Part shown: positions 9,316-18,000 of the stretch, one piece after another
Position numbering within the stretch: the first letter of the stretch is position 1
Layout: each line of letters begins with the position of its first letter
Assembly: GCF_016860525.1 (NCBI RefSeq)
Contig: NZ_BNEA01000015.1
Location: forward strand, 2,976,001-3,040,000
Direction: 5' to 3'
Origin: Streptomyces rubradiris
GTDB lineage: Bacteria; Actinomycetota; Actinomycetes; Streptomycetales; Streptomycetaceae
DNA: 64,000 bases
The notes under the pieces: model-generated
What the model was told of the DNA's origin: nothing
Database searches by the model: none
What the model saw: the letters and a program-made list of their open reading frames with translations, nothing else
Program-made: the position numbers and the translations under genes

Positions 9316-10587
9316 GTGAGCGGGGTGGCCGAGGAGACGGTCCGGCGGGTCAACGGACTGACGACCCGCTGGGCGCAGGCCCTGTCCGGGGGGACGGTGT
9401 TCTCGGCGCCGGGCGTGTGGCCCCTGCTGGCCTTCCTGGCCGACGGCGCCGCGGGCCCGGCGCGCGCGGAGCTGGCCGGCGCCCTGGGGGTACCGGCCGA
9501 TCGGGCGGCCGGGGCCGCGCGGGAGTTGCTGGCGGGGCTCGCGTCGGTGTCCGGGCTGGACGCGGCGCTCGGCCTGTGGACGCACCACGGGCTGGCGCTG
9601 CGCGAGGAGTGGCGGGCCGGGCTGCCCGCCGGCGCCCACGGCCGGTTCGGGGACGACCTGGTCACCGCGCAGGAGCGGCTGGACGCGTGGGCGGCCGAGC
9701 GGACCGGCGGACTGGTCGAGCGGATGCCGGTGACACTGACCCGCGACTCCCGGATGGTGCTGGCGAGCGCGCTGGCGCTGCACACCCGGTGGCGCCAGCC
9801 GTTCACGGAAACGCCGTTCATGCCGGATGCCGGGCCCTGGCAGGGCCGTACCCTGCGCGGACTGCACCGGCGCAGCGTGCGACCGGACCGGGTGGGGGTC
9901 ACGGGCACCCCGGACGGTTTCGTCACCGCGCTGACGGTGCCCGGGGACAACGGCGTCGACGTCCATCTCGTCCTCGGCGAGGAGCGGATGACACCGGGCC
10001 AGGTGCTGGCGGCCGGGGTCGGCATCGTGGAGCGGAGCCTGCCGCTGACCGCGGGCGGCGCCCTGCCGCACGGGCATGTCGGCCCCGGCCTGCATGTGGA
10101 GCAGGAGCCGGCCGTCACACCGGAGCCGAGGACGCTGGACGTGCGGACGGTGGCGTACGAGGTCCGCGCCGACCACGATCTGCTCGCCCTGTCCAACCTG
10201 TTCGGGCTCACCACGGCGCTGGACGCCAGGACCGGGCACTTCCCGGGGGTGAGCGACCGACCGCTGGCCGTCGGCGAGGCCCGGCAGTCGGCGGTGGCCC
10301 AGTTCGGCGCGCTGGGCTTCCGGGCGGCGGCGGTGACGGCGGTGACGATGACGCCGGGCGGCCTTCCGGAGTTCCGCTACGAGACCACGGTCGTCCGGGT
10401 CGCCTTCGACCGCCCGTTCGGCTTCCTCGCCGCCGACCGCGACTCCCGCCTGGTGCTGGCGGCGGGCTGGGTCACGGACCCGGCCCCGTACCCGGCGACG
10501 GGCCTGGGCCTGGACCTGGACCTGAGTCCGGGCCTGGATCCGGACCTGGACCTGGACCCGGATTCGGGCATTCCGCCGACTCTCTGA
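9316..10587 (+). CDS. Serpin-family protein with Asp/Leu-rich tail
   Basis: 423 residues from GTG 9316. The N-terminal region (LTTRWAQALSGGTVFSAPGVWPLLAFLADGAAG.. ELAGALGV) matches the serpin helix A-D pattern with its SPxS-like step. LGFRAAAVTAVTM near residue 340 corresponds to the serpin hinge (GTEAAAATAVVM in canonical members). RVAFDRPFGFLAADRDSRLVLAAGWV is the C-terminal serpin signature (DRPFxFxI...LFxGxV). The hinge is degenerate: the Thr and Glu of GTEA are replaced, so inhibitory loop insertion is doubtful. After the domain comes an unusual DLDLDLSPGLDPDLDLDPDS tail. No signal peptide is visible, so it may act inside the cell. Bacterial serpins are sporadic and thought to block self or foreign serine proteases. 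Confidence 0.7.
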   Translation: MSGVAEETVRRVNGLTTRWAQALSGGTVFSAPGVWPLLAFLADGAAGPARAELAGALGVPADRAAGAARELLAGLASVSGLDAALGLWTHHGLALREEWRAGLPAGAHGRFGDDLVTAQERLDAWAAERTGGLVERMPVTLTRDSRMVLASALALHTRWRQPFTETPFMPDAGPWQGRTLRGLHRRSVRPDRVGVTGTPDGFVTALTVPGDNGVDVHLVLGEERMTPGQVLAAGVGIVERSLPLTAGGALPHGHVGPGLHVEQEPAVTPEPRTLDVRTVAYEVRADHDLLALSNLFGLTTALDARTGHFPGVSDRPLAVGEARQSAVAQFGALGFRAAAVTAVTMTPGGLPEFRYETTVVRVAFDRPFGFLAADRDSRLVLAAGWVTDPAPYPATGLGLDLDLSPGLDPDLDLDPDSGIPPTL

Positions 10588-10625
10588 GTGCTACCGGAGG
10601 GCCGGTGCGCCGGGGCCCGGCGGGC

Positions 10626-10727
10626 GGGCCGGTACGCCGGAGAGCCCTGCGCGTGGGCCGGTACGCCGGAGCCCTGCGCGTGGGCCAGTACGCCGAAGCG
10701 CCCTGCGCGTGGGCCGGTAGGCCGGAG
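10626..10727 (+). repeat. Short tandem repeat, 27-29 bp unit, about 3.5 copies
   Basis: Units begin at 10626, 10655, 10682 and 10711, each built on GGGCCGGTACGCCGGAG and CCCTGCGCGT with small indels. The different unit lengths (29, 27, 29) break any single reading frame, so this is not a coding repeat. It lies in the 364-base gap between the serpin gene and 10952; the rest of the gap shows no gene. Confidence 0.75.
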
Positions 10728-10951
10728 GACCGGAGGACCGGCTCGGACCACCGAGGAGCACACCCGCCGGAGGGGGACCGCCCCCGCCACCCCGAGAAGG
10801 CCACCCACGGAAGAGGGCACCCATCGGCCCCGCGCCCGCGCACCCCCGAGCATCCCGGCGCCCCACCCGCTCAACCCCTAAGGGACCTGCCAGGGACCGC
10901 TGGGGGACGGTCCGGATACCCGTACGCGCCCCGGACCGGGACCGTGGACAC

Positions 10952-11521
10952 ATGACCTCGGCACCCACCGCGTCCCGGCTGTCCCGACTGTGCTGCACCC
11001 TCGTCCCCCTCCTCCTGCTGTCGTACGGCGTGCTGCGCCTGATCGACGGCATGGACGGCCACCACGGCCCAGGACCGGCCTGGAACGCCGGCCACTTATG
11101 CTTCCTGGCCGCGTTCCTCCTGCTAGGTGCCTTGGTGTGGGAACTACGCGCCTTGGTCCCCGCCTCCACGGCCCGGAGGAGAACGGCAGCCGGCGCCGCG
11201 ACGGCGGCGGGCTTGTTCGGCGCGGCCTGCTTCGTGTGGGTGATCCTGGGCGACCTGTTCCCCACCCTCTCCGACACGGCCCCACTCCCCGCCCCACTGG
11301 AGCTGGCAGGCCCCCTGGCCTTCGAAGGGGGCCTGCTCACCCTCATGATCTTGCTGGTGACCACCCGCCCCAGACGGCTCCCGGTCTGGAGCCCGGCGCT
11401 GGCGTTCATGTTCTTCCTCCTGATCACCATCAACCTCGACCTGCTCCCCCTGGCAGCCCTCGTCCTCATGACCGCCCTCACCCCACTGACCCGCCCCCAC
11501 ACCCTCCGACCGGCCCGGTGA
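10952..11521 (+). CDS. Multi-pass membrane protein of unknown function
   Basis: 189 residues from ATG 10952. Five hydrophobic segments are visible: TLVPLLLLSYGVLRL, LCFLAAFLLLGALVWELRAL, AGAATAAGLFGAACFVWVIL, LAGPLAFEGGLLTLMILLVT and ALAFMFFLLITINLDLLPLAALVLM. The last long stretch may be two helices. Loops are short and the C-terminus is basic and Pro rich. No motif links it to a known transporter or enzyme. It stands alone, with a long non-coding stretch on each side. Confidence 0.7.
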   Translation: MTSAPTASRLSRLCCTLVPLLLLSYGVLRLIDGMDGHHGPGPAWNAGHLCFLAAFLLLGALVWELRALVPASTARRRTAAGAATAAGLFGAACFVWVILGDLFPTLSDTAPLPAPLELAGPLAFEGGLLTLMILLVTTRPRRLPVWSPALAFMFFLLITINLDLLPLAALVLMTALTPLTRPHTLRPAR

Positions 11522-11737
11522 CCCCACCACAAGGGGGCCTGGACTTCCAAGGGCGGTTGAGCCCCTGATCGAGCAACTTCATGGCCGAATGGCACGGCAG
11601 TACGCGGCAAGAGCCCTGGACACGCGCGGCGCCCGGGCTCAGGCGATAGCCCGATGGGGACCCGCTGAGGTTCGAGCTCCGGCGCCGCGCCGAAGAATCG
11701 TCGGCCTCCGCCGTTCGCGGCGCCACAGGACCACCAC

Positions 11738-11794
11738 TTGCATTACCCCGCGCATGCAATTATCGTCGTTGACAACAAAGCGCGTCTGCAATTA
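11738..11794 (+). promoter_or_regulatory. Candidate promoter/operator upstream of the aldo/keto reductase operon
   Basis: An AT-rich island in GC-rich DNA. TTGCAT (11738-11743) and ATGCAA (11754-11759) form an inverted repeat. TGCAATTA occurs twice, at 11755-11762 and 11787-11794. TTGACA at 11769-11774 is a perfect -35 hexamer lying between them. This suggests a regulated promoter for the genes at 11971 and 13027. The rest of the 450-base gap holds no recognisable gene. Confidence 0.5.
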
Positions 11795-11970
11795 CCTGGG
11801 GCGTGCGTCCGGCTCAGCGGAGCGCGGCAGTGCACCGAGTGCCCGCGGCCCCCTCGGCAGAGCCGGCAGCTCGCGAGGCGCCTGTCCACAGACGACACCT
11901 CACCCGGCCCGTGCCAGGGAAACCCCCGGCGCGGAGACACTGATCGAAAACTGATCGAAAAGGCACCACC

Positions 11971-12981
11971 ATGTCGCTGAAGAACCTCCTCCCCGGCCGC
12001 CTCGGCTTCGGCACCGCCCCGCTGGGCAACATGTTCCGCGCGATCCCCGACGACGAGGCCCGCGCCACCGTCGAGGCCGCCTGGGACCAGGGCATCCGCT
12101 ACTACGACACCGCCCCCTTCTACGGCGCCGGCCTCGCCGAGGAACGCCTGGGCCAGGTCCTGTCGACCAAGCCCCGCGACTCCTACGTGCTGTCCACCAA
12201 GGTCGGCCGCGTCATCCTCGACGAGATCGAGACCGACGTCCCCGACTTCGGCGAGAAGGGCGGCCTCTTCGAGCACGGCAACCCCAACAAGATCCTCCAC
12301 GAGTGGACCGCCGAGGCCACCGAGCGCTCCATCGAGGGCAGCCTCAAGCGCCTGGGCATCGACCGGCTCGACATCGTCTGGGTGCACGACATCGCCCAGG
12401 ACTTCCACGGCGACGCCTGGATCCAGAAGTTCGAGGAGGCTCGCACCGGAGCCTTCCGCGTCCTGTCCCGCCTGCGCGACGAGGGCGTCATCAAGGCGTG
12501 GGGCCTGGGCGTCAACAAGACCGAGCCCATCGAGCTGACCCTCGCCCTGGACGAGCCACGGCCCGACGGCTTCCTCCTCGCCGGCCGCTACACCCTCCTC
12601 GACCACGAGCACGCACTCCAGCGCCTGCTGCCCATGGCCCGGGAGCAGGGCGTCGAGATGGTCGTCGGCGGCCCCTACAGCTCCGGCATCCTCGCCGGCG
12701 GCAGCCACTTCGAGTACCAGCAGGCCCCGCCGGAGATCATCGAGAAGGTCTCCCGTCTGAAGGCCCTCGCCGAGAAGCACGGCATCAGCATCAAGGCCGC
12801 CGCCCTGCAGTTCTCCCTCGCCCACCCGGTGACCGCCGCGGTCATCCCGGGCGCCACCCGCCCGAGCCGGATCGCCGAGGACCTCTCCGCCCTGAACGAG
12901 AACATCCCGGCCGCCTTCTGGCACGACCTGCGCGCAGCCGGCCTGGTCAGCCCCGCCGCCCCGCTGCCCGACGCCGCCTGA
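11971..12981 (+). CDS. Aldo/keto reductase
   Basis: 336 residues from ATG 11971. The AKR pattern is clear: LGFGTAPLGNMFR at the N-terminus, GIRYYDTAPFYGAGLAEERL containing the catalytic Asp and Tyr, VLSTKVGR with the catalytic Lys, DIVWVHD for the active-site His strand, and the cofactor-binding C-terminal stretch VIPGATRPSRIAEDL. Closest in character to the D-threo-aldose 1-dehydrogenase/L-fucose dehydrogenase group, which oxidises or reduces sugar aldehydes with NAD(P). It is 45 bases upstream of a small SRPBCC gene, probably cotranscribed, under the AT-rich promoter island at 11738-11794. Substrate not determinable. Confidence 0.9.
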   Translation: MSLKNLLPGRLGFGTAPLGNMFRAIPDDEARATVEAAWDQGIRYYDTAPFYGAGLAEERLGQVLSTKPRDSYVLSTKVGRVILDEIETDVPDFGEKGGLFEHGNPNKILHEWTAEATERSIEGSLKRLGIDRLDIVWVHDIAQDFHGDAWIQKFEEARTGAFRVLSRLRDEGVIKAWGLGVNKTEPIELTLALDEPRPDGFLLAGRYTLLDHEHALQRLLPMAREQGVEMVVGGPYSSGILAGGSHFEYQQAPPEIIEKVSRLKALAEKHGISIKAAALQFSLAHPVTAAVIPGATRPSRIAEDLSALNENIPAAFWHDLRAAGLVSPAAPLPDAA

Positions 12982-13026
12982 CCACGCACCCACCCCCCCC
13001 CCACGGCAAGACCCAGGAGCAAGACC

Positions 13027-13446
13027 ATGGCTTCGACGTCCGTCAGCCGCACAGTCCCCGCCTCGCCCGAAAAGGTCTGGAGCCTCATAGGCGGCTTCGA
13101 CGCACTGCCCGACTGGCTTCCCTACATCCCCGAGAGCACCGCGCTCGAAGGCGGCCGGGTACGCCGGCTGACGAACCCCGAGGGCGAGGTCATCATCGAG
13201 CGCCTCATGGCCTTCAACGAGGCCGAGCGCCACTACAGCTACGCCATCCTCCAGGCCCCGTTCCCCGTCAACGGCTACGTCTCCACCATCCGCGTCCACG
13301 CGGTCCCCGGCCGGGAGGACATCGCCGAGGTCCAGTGGTCCGGCCGCTTCAACCCGGACGGCGCCACCGAGGACGAGGTCGTCGACCTGTTCACCGGTAT
13401 CTATCGCGACGGCCTCGACGCCCTCCACAAGGCCCTCGCCGCCTGA
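13027..13446 (+). CDS. SRPBCC (polyketide cyclase/MxaD-like) small-molecule binding protein
   Basis: 139 residues from ATG 13027, preceded by AGGAGC. The start SVSRTVPASPEKVWSLIGGF and LPDWLPYIPESTAL, with late VQWSGRFNPDGA and a C-terminal amphipathic helix (FTGIYRDGLDALHKAL), match the START/Bet v 1-like SRPBCC fold of MxaD/PYR-like proteins. These form a hydrophobic cavity and can act as cyclases, dehydratases or carriers. It follows the aldo/keto reductase by 45 bases, including a run of nine or more C residues. The pair may process one small ketone or aldehyde substrate. No link to the distant biosynthetic cluster is visible. Confidence 0.8.
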   Translation: MASTSVSRTVPASPEKVWSLIGGFDALPDWLPYIPESTALEGGRVRRLTNPEGEVIIERLMAFNEAERHYSYAILQAPFPVNGYVSTIRVHAVPGREDIAEVQWSGRFNPDGATEDEVVDLFTGIYRDGLDALHKALAA

Positions 13447-13474
13447 CACCGGGGCCGCCACGGAGCCCAGCCAC

Positions 13475-13509
13475 GCAGCCCGGCCACGCCCCACGCGTGC
13501 CCGGGCTGC
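13475..13509 (+). terminator. Candidate terminator after the SRPBCC gene
   Basis: GCAGCCCGG (13475-13483) pairs exactly with CCGGGCTGC (13501-13509) around a 17-base loop, starting about 30 bases after the stop codon. The rest of 13447-13837 is GC-rich with no gene recognised. Confidence 0.5.
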
Positions 13510-13837
13510 GGCCCGTAGCCACACCGCAGCGAGCAGACGGAACGCGCTCCCACGAGCGCGCGCCAGGACGGACCCTCGGACCGCGTGCTCGCGCGGACAG
13601 CGCACCGCAGGCGACGCCTCGGCGCGGCATCGGTCCGCCGGGGCCGTCCTTCGCTCCGGTCCGCCCGCCCCCGTGCGGCCCCCGGAGAAGTCCCGGGCGG
13701 CCGGCGGCGCCGGCCGGAACCGGCTCCGGGCGTACCTCCACAGCCGGTCGGCGGGTACACGGCCGAGCGCGTACCGGCGCTGCGCCGCCCGTGCCCACCG
13801 GACCGTCTGATGGAGTCACGGCAGAAGGCCGTAAGGG

Positions 13838-15676
13838 TTATCGGGTGCGGAAGCGGCGGTAGAGGTTCCGGGCCACGTAGACCCCCGGACCGCCGAAGCC
13901 GACGATGTCGACACGTCCGTCACCGGTGATGTCGGCGAGGAACCGGGGGTGGCGGTCGACTCGCCAGGCGCCGGCGTCGTCGTTGTACCCGAACCCTCGG
14001 CACACCAGCTGGGCGTGCTCGAACCGGCCGTCGCCGCGGTTGTGCGACACCCAGACTCCCTCGTCACCGAAGCCGACGATGTCCGGGGTGCCGTCGCCGG
14101 TGACGTCGGCGAGGAAGCGGAGGTGCTTCTCGCTCGTCCATCCCTGGACGTGCCCGAAGTCGTTCAGGACGAGGCGGGCGGGCTCGAACGTGCCGTCACC
14201 GCGCCCGCGTGCGACGACGACGCCCTGCGGGCCGAAGCCGACGATGTCCGCCGCCCCGCCATCGGTGGTCGCGAGCAGGAAGCGGGGGTGCTCCTCGGCC
14301 GAGACCCATCCTTGGTCGACGCCGAAGTCGTCGAGGATGTACAAGGGCTCGGCGAACGTGCCGTCCTCGTCCTGGAGCGAGATCCACACACCGTCATCGT
14401 GACAGCCGACGATGTCGACACGTCCGTCACCGGTGGTGTCCACGAGGAAACGGGGATGCTTGTCGGCCAGCCAGCCACCCGCCTTCTCGCCGTGCCCGAA
14501 CGCCCTGAGCACCGGTTGGCCGGCGAGCGGTGCGAACGTGCCGTCCTCGTCCTGGAGCGAGATCCACACACCGTCATCGTGACAGCCGACGATGTCGACA
14601 CGTCCGTCACCGGTGGTGTCCACGAGGAAACGGGGATGCTTGTCGGCCAGCCAGCCGCCGGCCTGCTGGCCGTGCCCGAACGCCTTGAGCACCTGCTTGC
14701 CGCCGGCCGGCGCGAACGCTCCCGTCTGGTCCCGGGCGGACACCCGGACGCCATCGGAGGCGAGCACGACGACATCGGGCCTGCCGTCTCCCGTCATGTC
14801 CACGAGGGTCCACAAGTCCGCCGGGTTCGAGGAGGGCGCGGAGGGGTGCAGAACGCGCTCTTCGTCGTCGAAGGTACCGTCGCCCCTGCCGGACGAGGTC
14901 ACAGCCCCCTTCCCGGGTTTGAGCCCGACGATGTCCGCCCGTCCTGTTCCGGAGGTGTCGGCGAGAAACCGCGCACCGAGCCCGGCCCACCAGCCCGTTC
15001 GCCCACCGGGCGAGGGACTGGGCCCGTCGCTGTTCCACCCGCCGGCGCCCTGGTCGCTCCCGAACCGTTCGAGGACCAGCAGCATGTCGCTGAAGGACGG
15101 CGTCGCGTCGGGTGCCGGCCGCAGCGCGGCCGAGCGGGCCAGCCGCCAGGACCGGCGGCCGTTCCAGTGGCTCAGGGGCGCCCAGCGCAGCACGGGATCG
15201 CTGGTCCGCTCGGGAGCGGACGTGACGAACCGCCACCGCTGGCTTTCCGAGTTGTCGTCGTACTCGCGCAGGACGACACGGGCTTCCTCCGCGCCGGGGT
15301 CGGCGAGGTCGAGAACGGTCCCGCCGGTGGCGGCCTCGATGAAGAACAGGCCCGCTTCGCCCACGACGGGGACGACGTGCCACTGCTGGCCCTTCCGTCC
15401 GGCGGTGGCGTCCCACTGGCGGACGCCGTGGTCCGCGGCGGCGGGGTTGTCGAAGACCTTGCCGTTGGCCGCGTTGCGGATCACGTAGGTCTGGTCCGCT
15501 TCTGCTTGCCCGCCCTGCACGGGCGTGAGCTGCCACTGTTCCGGGCGCGGGCCCTCGTCGGGGAAGTCGCGGACGACGAGCGCCCCGTCCGTGCTCGGCG
15601 CGGCCCTGGCACCGAGGGTTTTACCGGTGGCGGCGTTGACGATGTGAAGTTTCAGTTCTTCCGTGGGCACGGGCAT
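13838..15676 (-). CDS. Ricin-type lectin domain plus FG-GAP/VCBS beta-propeller repeat protein
   Basis: 612 residues from ATG 15676. The N-terminal ~150 residues are a ricin B-like trefoil: LHIVNAATGKTL, YVIRNAANGKVFDNP, QWHVVPV and SQRWRFV carry the QxW-type pattern. The rest is a propeller of ~60-residue FG-GAP units, each with RFLxDTTGDGRVDIVG and a DDGVWIS-like strand; the DxTGDGxxDI loops would bind Ca2+. Neighbouring units share a perfect 125-bp DNA repeat (see 14352-14656). No signal peptide is visible. The likely role is binding of surface glycans, either secreted without a signal or intracellular. It is probably cotranscribed with the lectin-like gene 67 bases upstream. Confidence 0.8.
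   Translation of the reverse strand: MPVPTEELKLHIVNAATGKTLGARAAPSTDGALVVRDFPDEGPRPEQWQLTPVQGGQAEADQTYVIRNAANGKVFDNPAAADHGVRQWDATAGRKGQQWHVVPVVGEAGLFFIEAATGGTVLDLADPGAEEARVVLREYDDNSESQRWRFVTSAPERTSDPVLRWAPLSHWNGRRSWRLARSAALRPAPDATPSFSDMLLVLERFGSDQGAGGWNSDGPSPSPGGRTGWWAGLGARFLADTSGTGRADIVGLKPGKGAVTSSGRGDGTFDDEERVLHPSAPSSNPADLWTLVDMTGDGRPDVVVLASDGVRVSARDQTGAFAPAGGKQVLKAFGHGQQAGGWLADKHPRFLVDTTGDGRVDIVGCHDDGVWISLQDEDGTFAPLAGQPVLRAFGHGEKAGGWLADKHPRFLVDTTGDGRVDIVGCHDDGVWISLQDEDGTFAEPLYILDDFGVDQGWVSAEEHPRFLLATTDGGAADIVGFGPQGVVVARGRGDGTFEPARLVLNDFGHVQGWTSEKHLRFLADVTGDGTPDIVGFGDEGVWVSHNRGDGRFEHAQLVCRGFGYNDDAGAWRVDRHPRFLADITGDGRVDIVGFGGPGVYVARNLYRRFRTR
14352..14656. repeat. Perfect 125-bp repeat at 180-bp period inside the FG-GAP gene
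   Basis: 14352-14476 and 14532-14656 are identical, then diverge. The period equals 60 codons, one FG-GAP unit. Synonymous sites are also identical, so the duplication or gene conversion is recent. Confidence 0.9.
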
Positions 15677-15743
15677 CGTGATGCCTCTTCCAGGCGGTGG
15701 GGGCGTTGGCTCGGGACGGGTGCGGCGGGCTGGTGGCCGCGGA

Positions 15744-16463
15744 TCACGTGAAGACGTGGTGGTACGGGACGTCCCACTCGTTGGGCAGCCGCGGGTAGAA
15801 GGTGTTGATCACCGTGCCGGTGAAGTCCCCGCCCCAGTTGTAGGTGACCCGTACCTCGCCGTTGGCCGTCACCGCGTGGTCCTTGAATCCGAGGATGGCG
15901 TCGGGGTGGGTGATCGGCACGAAGGTGATGCCGCCCCATGGCGTCACCGTGACGACCCAGAGCTGGGTGTCCTCGGGCGCGCCGTTCTTCCCGCGCCAGT
16001 TGTCCCCGACCTTGTCCGGCAGACCCACCTGAACGGTGTCGCACGTGCTCTTGGGCGCGTCCCGGTGGACGGTGATGCGCCTGCGCCGCGGCTTGGGCGT
16101 GCCGTCGTCGCCGCGCCCGGCGTCGGCCTGCCCCGCGGCAGGCGGCTTGGGCGTCACCTGACCCGCGGCGCTCTCGATGAAGTACAGCGGTCGCTGCCCG
16201 AAGAAGCCGGCGGGGGTGATGTGCCAGAGGTGGCCCTTCGCCTCCTTGGTGGCCGAATCGAGTGCGGTCGCCAACTGGACCCCCTTGTCGTGACTCTCCT
16301 CCTTCAGTTCGACGGGCCGCAGGTAGCCGCCGTTGAAGGCGTGGACCAGCATGACCGGCCGGTTCTCGACCAACGCCGCCACGATCGCGTTGTCATAACT
16401 GTTCACCGCGACCGGACCGCCGACCACCAGGTTCGTCATCGCCGTGCGTTCTTGGGTGTACAT
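15744..16463 (-). CDS. Lectin-like (probable beta-trefoil) protein of unknown function
   Basis: 239 residues from ATG 16463 (MYTQERTAM), with GAGG about 9 bases upstream. An upstream in-frame Met at 16532 lacks a ribosome site and a family pattern. Stretches such as NRPVMLVHAFNGGYLRPVEL and GHLWHITPAGFFGQRPLYFI resemble ricin-type trefoil units, ending in W/F strands, and match the style of the downstream FG-GAP lectin. The middle contains a Pro/Lys/Arg-rich linker (GTPKPRRRRITVH). The C-terminal ~100 residues (LPDKVGDNWRGKNG ... FVPITHPDAILGFKD) are beta-rich and unassigned. It starts ~400 bases from, and divergent to, the pore-former candidate, so the two may share a control region. Confidence 0.6.
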   Translation of the reverse strand: MYTQERTAMTNLVVGGPVAVNSYDNAIVAALVENRPVMLVHAFNGGYLRPVELKEESHDKGVQLATALDSATKEAKGHLWHITPAGFFGQRPLYFIESAAGQVTPKPPAAGQADAGRGDDGTPKPRRRRITVHRDAPKSTCDTVQVGLPDKVGDNWRGKNGAPEDTQLWVVTVTPWGGITFVPITHPDAILGFKDHAVTANGEVRVTYNWGGDFTGTVINTFYPRLPNEWDVPYHHVFT

Positions 16464-16862
16464 CGCGGAAACCTCACCTGTTCTGGAAGTGGAGAAAAAA
16501 CGCGTCGGACACTCAGCGCCATGGCCTGCCACATGGAATTCCCGCCGGGCTTGGCAGCCTTCACCGGAAACGTGAAGGCTAAAATGAGTCAGGTCTCATC
16601 TACGGCAGACATCCGAGGTCGCGAGATTCCCGGACAGGGCGTCCGGATGCCGCCGACCGAGTGGCCGACCGAATCTCAAGTTACCGTATCGAGCGACGAG
16701 TTGAGTATCGCAATGGAACACTCATCACCCGATTGAGCGGGATAAGGGAAGACGCCGTACCGGTGAATCGAGCCCGTGCTAGCTTCGATTGTCAGACCGC
16801 GCGCAGATACCTGCTTCCATTTCACCCGGCATGGTTCGGCCGGAATCAGTCGAGGACGGGGA
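16464..16862. promoter_or_regulatory. Divergent intergenic region between lectin and pore-former genes
   Basis: About 400 bases, richer in A/T than the neighbours (for example GGAGAAAAAACGCGTC and TGAAGGCTAAAATGAG). It must hold promoters for 16463 (minus) and 16863 (plus). No gene or strong hairpin was recognised. Confidence 0.4.
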
Positions 16863-17957
16863 ATGCCTTCCACCGCGTACATCCTGGAACGCGCCAAGCG
16901 CCAGCCGCTGACGAAGAAGAACCTGCGGGAACTCGATATCGAGCAGACCTGGCAGGTTGTCCTGAACCACCCCAATCTGGTCTATGTCGACAACAACGGC
17001 GTAAAACACAAACCCGTCGGGTTCTCGGTGAACAAGTCGAGCTTCGGCACATTCTCCGGGACCGCGTTCGAGCGGGGCTGGCTCGCCTACATGACTCTCG
17101 GGGAGCCGCTGATCGAGGAGCGGGGCGACATCGGCCAGCCCCCGCCCGACACGTTCTCCTCGCGTTCCTACGTCAACCGCAGCCAGTCCGACATGACCTT
17201 CACCGATTCGGTCGATTTCACCGTTTCGAACGGGGTCACGTGGTCGCTCCACGGGGACGCCAAGCTCACCTTCGGCGGCAGCATCGGTGCCTCGCTCCAG
17301 CTGCAGTTGCAGAACCAACTCCGGCTGGACCTCCAGTCCCAGCTCCAGGCGTCGTGCCAGAACGGGACGGCGAACAAGAACGCGAACACGGTGACCAACA
17401 AAAACAGCAAGGACAACATCGGGGTCGACAACGCCAACACCAGCGAGACGTCCGCGAGCAGCTCGGCGACGAACTCCTCGACGAACGGAATGACCAACTC
17501 GGTGGGGTTCACGACGTCGGGCAGCGCCACCGGCAACGCGTCGCTCAACGCATCGCTGGCTCTGGGCATCGCGGCCACCGTCGGGGGTTCCCTGACCACC
17601 AGCTGGGCCTCGAAGTCGCAGATCTCGGGCACGGTGCCGGCGAACTCCCGCGTGCAGACCCTCGTCACGCAGCGGCGCACCCGCAAGCAGTACACCTACG
17701 AGATCCCCGTGACCTTCTCCGGCCTGATCGCGGTGCAGTACGCCGTGCCGGTGGCGGTCCTGTCCCCTCCACAGCCCGGGAACTACCCCGGTCTCGACCA
17801 GGTGGTCGCCCGTGACATCGGCGACATCGATCTGGCACCCGGCGGCTTCCGCATGAAGGGACTGGCCGAGGTCGTCTCCGCTCTGGAGGTCGACCACACC
17901 ATGCTCGACGTCGAAAGCCTGACCCTCAGGCAGCAGACGCCCTACAAGCAGCCCTGA
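16863..17957 (+). CDS. Aerolysin/ETX-MTX2-like beta-pore-forming protein (candidate)
   Basis: 364 residues from ATG 16863, with GAGGACGGGG just upstream. The N-terminal ~110 residues form a compact domain. After it come long Ser/Thr-alternating strands (SYVNRSQSDMTFTDSVDFTV), a Gln/Leu-rich segment (ASLQLQLQNQLRLDLQSQL), a polar Asn/Ser/Thr segment (residues ~175-225), and a small-residue stretch NASLNASLALGIAATVGGSL. Next is TSWASKSQISGTVPANSRVQ followed by RRTRKQYTYEIPVTFSG. The 'W.....TVPANS.V' followed by alternating beta is the pattern of the aerolysin/ETX/MTX2 fold, whose Ser/Thr-rich hairpin becomes the transmembrane barrel. No signal peptide or Cys pair. It is 43 bases upstream of a small partner gene and flanked by lectin-type genes. 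Family assignment is by pattern only; a bacterial self-protective or predation role is inference. Confidence 0.55.
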   Translation: MPSTAYILERAKRQPLTKKNLRELDIEQTWQVVLNHPNLVYVDNNGVKHKPVGFSVNKSSFGTFSGTAFERGWLAYMTLGEPLIEERGDIGQPPPDTFSSRSYVNRSQSDMTFTDSVDFTVSNGVTWSLHGDAKLTFGGSIGASLQLQLQNQLRLDLQSQLQASCQNGTANKNANTVTNKNSKDNIGVDNANTSETSASSSATNSSTNGMTNSVGFTTSGSATGNASLNASLALGIAATVGGSLTTSWASKSQISGTVPANSRVQTLVTQRRTRKQYTYEIPVTFSGLIAVQYAVPVAVLSPPQPGNYPGLDQVVARDIGDIDLAPGGFRMKGLAEVVSALEVDHTMLDVESLTLRQQTPYKQP

Positions 17958-18000
17958 CCGCGAGGCACCACCGCCACGACGACGACCAGAGGTGACGACC

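Noticed and set aside
10626..10727. CRISPR array
   Set aside because: Units are contiguous without unique spacers, too few, and no cas gene is present.
10588..10881. Possible small repeat protein over the 27-29 bp repeats
   Set aside because: Repeat units differ in length and change frame; no ribosome site or family likeness.
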